Assembly: GCA_002772605.1 (NCBI GenBank)
Contig: PFDS01000019.1
Span: 3,400-11,452 of the forward strand
Source of the DNA: Candidatus Peregrinibacteria bacterium CG10_big_fil_rev_8_21_14_0_10_49_16
GTDB lineage: Bacteria; Patescibacteriota; Gracilibacteria; Peribacterales; Peribacteraceae
Reading direction: 5' to 3'
Length of the DNA: 8,053 bases
The notes under the pieces were generated by a model. It ran no database searches. It saw nothing but the letters and a program-made list of their open reading frames with translations, and was not told the DNA's origin. Position numbers and translations under genes: made by a program. Positions 6,516 through 8,053 of this stretch are shown piece after piece (positions within the stretch are counted from its first letter, which is position 1; each line of letters starts with the position of its first letter).

Positions 6516-7123
6516 TTGATATCGGAGAGGCGGACCGGTTTTGCATTCTCTTCACACGTGAACGTGGGAAGATAGCCGTACGTGCTCGGGGAGTACGTAA
6601 ACTGAAGAGTGTGATGGGTGCGTACCTTCTGCCGTTACAGCACGTTTCTACTGACGTGAAAGAGTCACGGAGCGGGTGGATAGCGGCGGGAGTGCGTCCT
6701 CTTGGTGCAGGATGTTCCTACACGAATCTTCATGCTTTTGCCTGTATGCAGGAGGGAGTAGAGCTTCTGTTTCACCTCTTGCACGATGATGAACCGCTGC
6801 CGGATGTGTTTGATTCCACTCTTGAACTTATGCGTACATGCCACAGAGATTCGCAAGCGACTGTGGTTCTTGCATTCACCATTCGCGTTCTTCACCTTCT
6901 TGGCCTTCTTCCGGAGGACGATGCTGTGCATTTTCAGAAATGCACGCCTGAAGAGATGTGTTTTGTACAGAGAGCGCGTGCAGGAAGTTTCACGCACCTT
7001 CCTTCCTTAGTGCATAACGAGCGTCTGCGCCACATCACACTTCTTTTTATTCAAGATCAGACATCTGCGAAGTTCAGAGCAGGAGACATCACACCCTACC
7101 TCATTTCCGCACCTCTAACCTAA
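6473..7123 (+). CDS. recO: DNA repair protein RecO, short form lacking the zinc-finger cysteines
   Basis: RecO, 216 residues, works with RecR (and RecF) to load RecA on single-stranded DNA coated by SSB, in gap repair and recombination. The N-terminal OB-fold is recognisable: LEALILRVIDIGEADRFCILFTRERGKIAVRARGVRK (7-43) closely follows the family pattern of a V/I-L-R strand, a GEADR turn, and TRERGK. The remaining helical domain is more divergent, with VLAFTIRVLHLLGLLP (132-147) corresponding to the conserved helix ending in LG-x-x-P. Many RecO proteins then carry a four-cysteine zinc site; here only C157 and C163 are present in a shortened loop, so zinc binding is doubtful. The ATG at 6473 is preferred over the TTG at 6467, and either overlaps ftsX. 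No ribosome-binding site is visible, so translation is probably coupled to ftsX. Confidence 0.85.
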   Translation: MAYTQTLEALILRVIDIGEADRFCILFTRERGKIAVRARGVRKLKSVMGAYLLPLQHVSTDVKESRSGWIAAGVRPLGAGCSYTNLHAFACMQEGVELLFHLLHDDEPLPDVFDSTLELMRTCHRDSQATVVLAFTIRVLHLLGLLPEDDAVHFQKCTPEEMCFVQRARAGSFTHLPSLVHNERLRHITLLFIQDQTSAKFRAGDITPYLISAPLT

Positions 7124-7135
7124 ACCTCTAACCTA
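7111..7135. repeat. 13-bp tandem repeat across two convergent stop codons
   Basis: ACCTCTAACCTA occurs at 7111-7122 and again at 7124-7135, a tandem of period 13 with one base between copies. The recO stop TAA (7121-7123) lies at the end of the first copy, and the RNase HI stop (CTA, 7133-7135, read as TAG on the minus strand) at the end of the second. It occupies the whole 9-bp gap between the two genes. No terminator hairpin is seen here. Confidence 0.85.
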
Positions 7136-7702
7136 TTTCCCATATCTTGGTGCCGGGTGATTGTCTAATGCTTTATTCACCAGCGCATCTGCGCGATGAT
7201 TATCTTCTCGCGGAATATGCACAAAGGTGATGTCAGGAAAAGACTGCGCAAGTTCTTGCGCTTCATCGACGAATTGCTTTAGGTGTTCCATTTTCACGCG
7301 GTATGTTCCATTGAGTTGCCGGACGATGAGTTCACTGTCTACGTGACAAACGAGCTTATTGGGGTGAAATTTCTGTGCAAGGCGGAGTCCTTCAATGAGT
7401 GCCCGGTACTCGGCGACATTGTTTGTCTCAATACCGATGACTTCCGCGTACTCTTTGAGTAGTATCCCTTTTGAAGGATCTTCGAGGACACAGGCAATGG
7501 CGGCCTGACCGGGATTGCCCCGTGAGCCGCCGTCTGTGTAGAGGTTGAGCGTACCTCCAATGGATTCTGGACGGTCAAAATCACCAGGCTCGTGGTTATC
7601 CAGAGCACTTTCAATGAGATTCACTACAAACTTCTCGCGGTCACGTATACGCGGGAACAGTGCGGCAAGGCGTCGTTCAAGGGCGGCAGGAAGGCGTAGC
7701 AT
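7133..7702 (-). CDS. Ribonuclease HI with N-terminal ribbon-helix-helix-like segment
   Basis: RNase HI family protein, 189 residues, which cuts the RNA strand of RNA-DNA hybrids, for instance primers and R-loops. The catalytic domain (about 50-185) has all four acidic residues in their usual contexts: D57 in YTDGGSRGNPG, E98 in NNVAEYRAL, D122 in HVDSELIVRQL and D172 in REDNHRADALVNKAL. This is the shorter bacterial/archaeal type, ending without the E. coli basic handle. The N-terminal 36 residues are extra: MLRLPAALERRLAALFP followed by DREKFVVNLIESALD resembles a ribbon-helix-helix DNA-binding fold (strand, helix, turn, helix), not the usual hybrid-binding domain. The gene lies 39 bp downstream of the protease gene on the same strand and could be cotranscribed or use its own weak promoter. 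Confidence 0.9.
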   Translation of the reverse strand: MLRLPAALERRLAALFPRIRDREKFVVNLIESALDNHEPGDFDRPESIGGTLNLYTDGGSRGNPGQAAIACVLEDPSKGILLKEYAEVIGIETNNVAEYRALIEGLRLAQKFHPNKLVCHVDSELIVRQLNGTYRVKMEHLKQFVDEAQELAQSFPDITFVHIPREDNHRADALVNKALDNHPAPRYGK

Positions 7703-7739
7703 CTCTATGTAGGGTACGACGGCTTTTTGTTTGTCACAA
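7702..7739 (-). promoter_or_regulatory. Possible weak promoter of the RNase HI gene
   Basis: On the minus strand, TTGTGA (7739-7734) and TACCCT (7716-7711) are separated by exactly 17 bp. The -10 box is poor (three of six bases match), but it ends eight bases before the ATG, which would again give an almost leaderless transcript. Read-through from the protease gene is an equally good explanation. Confidence 0.25.
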
Positions 7740-7741
7740 CT

Positions 7742-8053
7742 TTACTCATTTTCTAAAAACCATTCCAATGCCTTTTCTAATTGTGGATCTTTGTCTGCAT
7801 TGATGTCTTCCTGTGTTATATCCACTTCAATATCTGGAGTGACGCCTTCTTTTCCGAGGTTGCGACCATTGGGTGTCAGCCAGTGGGCGGTTGTGACGCG
7901 CAGAGCCCCTCCACCGGAAACATCAATCACTTCCTGTACTGTCCCTTTACCAAAACTTTTGATGCCAACGATGATGGCGCGTTCGTGGTCCTGCAACGCA
8001 CCGGCGACGATTTCGGCGGCACTTGCCGTTGCCTGGTTAATGAGAATGACGAG
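7742..8053 (-). CDS. S41 family carboxy-terminal processing peptidase (CtpA type), C-terminal part only
   Basis: The last 104 codons of a C-terminal processing protease, open to the right edge, so its N-terminus, PDZ domain and first part of the protease domain lie outside. Such serine proteases cut secreted or membrane proteins outside the cytoplasm. In the visible part, LVILINQATASAAEIVAGAL contains the nucleophile Ser at fragment residue 11 (TASAAE), and SFGKG contains the general-base Lys at residue 36. The 25-residue distance equals that of known CtpA Ser/Lys pairs, so the enzyme looks active. Next come TVQEVIDVSGGGALRVTTAHWLTPNGR with the family's typical GxxPD region (EGVTPDIEVDIT) and a C-terminus ending DPQLEKALEWFLENE. 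The TAA stop is followed by a 39-bp gap to RNase HI. The enzyme could serve peptidoglycan-hydrolase control, as some Ctp proteases do, but that is inference. Confidence 0.93.
   Translation of the reverse strand, partial: LVILINQATASAAEIVAGALQDHERAIIVGIKSFGKGTVQEVIDVSGGGALRVTTAHWLTPNGRNLGKEGVTPDIEVDITQEDINADKDPQLEKALEWFLENE

Noticed and set aside
7729..7741. TTGTcACAA symmetry downstream of the protease stop as a terminator
   Set aside because: The arms are only 4 bp and no T-run follows on the minus strand.
1..8053. CRISPR array, transposon ends, tRNA or rRNA genes, or a defence island
   Set aside because: No regularly spaced repeats, transposase, terminal inverted repeats or RNA-gene motifs were seen; genes fill nearly all of the window.

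Overview
The window reads as an ordinary bacterial chromosome segment, densely packed, with eight complete or nearly complete genes plus one cut by the right edge. No rRNA, tRNA, CRISPR array, insertion sequence or phage gene is visible. Several traits suggest a Patescibacteria/CPR-type organism, possibly Peregrinibacteria-like. These are a very short intergenic space, a small two-helix pilin-like protein of the type common in those genomes, a class A penicillin-binding protein with divergent glycosyltransferase motifs and Ig-like C-terminal domains, and minimal versions of RecO and RNase HI. TGA is used as a stop (TPR gene, ftsX), so the code is standard and not the Gly-TGA code of Gracilibacteria/Absconditabacteria. 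This lineage assignment is inference from gene style; no marker gene settles it.

Layout, left to right. A YebC/PmpR family gene enters from the left (+). It meets, stop codon against stop codon, a minus-strand pair: a long class A penicillin-binding protein (4649 to 1494) followed by a BtpA/SgcQ-family TIM-barrel protein (1474 or 1513 to 656). A 40-bp divergent promoter region (4650-4689) separates that pair from a plus-strand run: a small VirB2/T4SS-pilin-like membrane protein, a five-unit TPR protein, FtsX, and RecO. RecO then meets, across a 13-bp tandem repeat, a minus-strand pair: an RNase HI with an N-terminal ribbon-helix-helix-like segment, preceded upstream by the C-terminal end of an S41 (CtpA-type) protease that runs off the right edge.

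Functionally, the window mixes cell-envelope genes (PBP, FtsX, S41 protease, pilin-like protein, perhaps the TPR protein) with nucleic-acid and information genes (YebC, RecO, RNase HI). FtsX and the PBP both belong to peptidoglycan construction and remodelling, but they are on opposite strands and no common regulation is proved.

The most interesting structure is at the promoters. The two divergent start sites share one compact element in which the arms of a perfect 6-bp inverted repeat form both extended -10 boxes. The pilin-like gene's -10 box places its transcript start on the ATG. The same -10-to-ATG geometry recurs at ftsX, where a perfect 15-bp palindrome covers the -10 box and the start codon's A. 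The window therefore suggests leaderless transcription as a normal mode in this organism. No clearly new multi-gene system was found.
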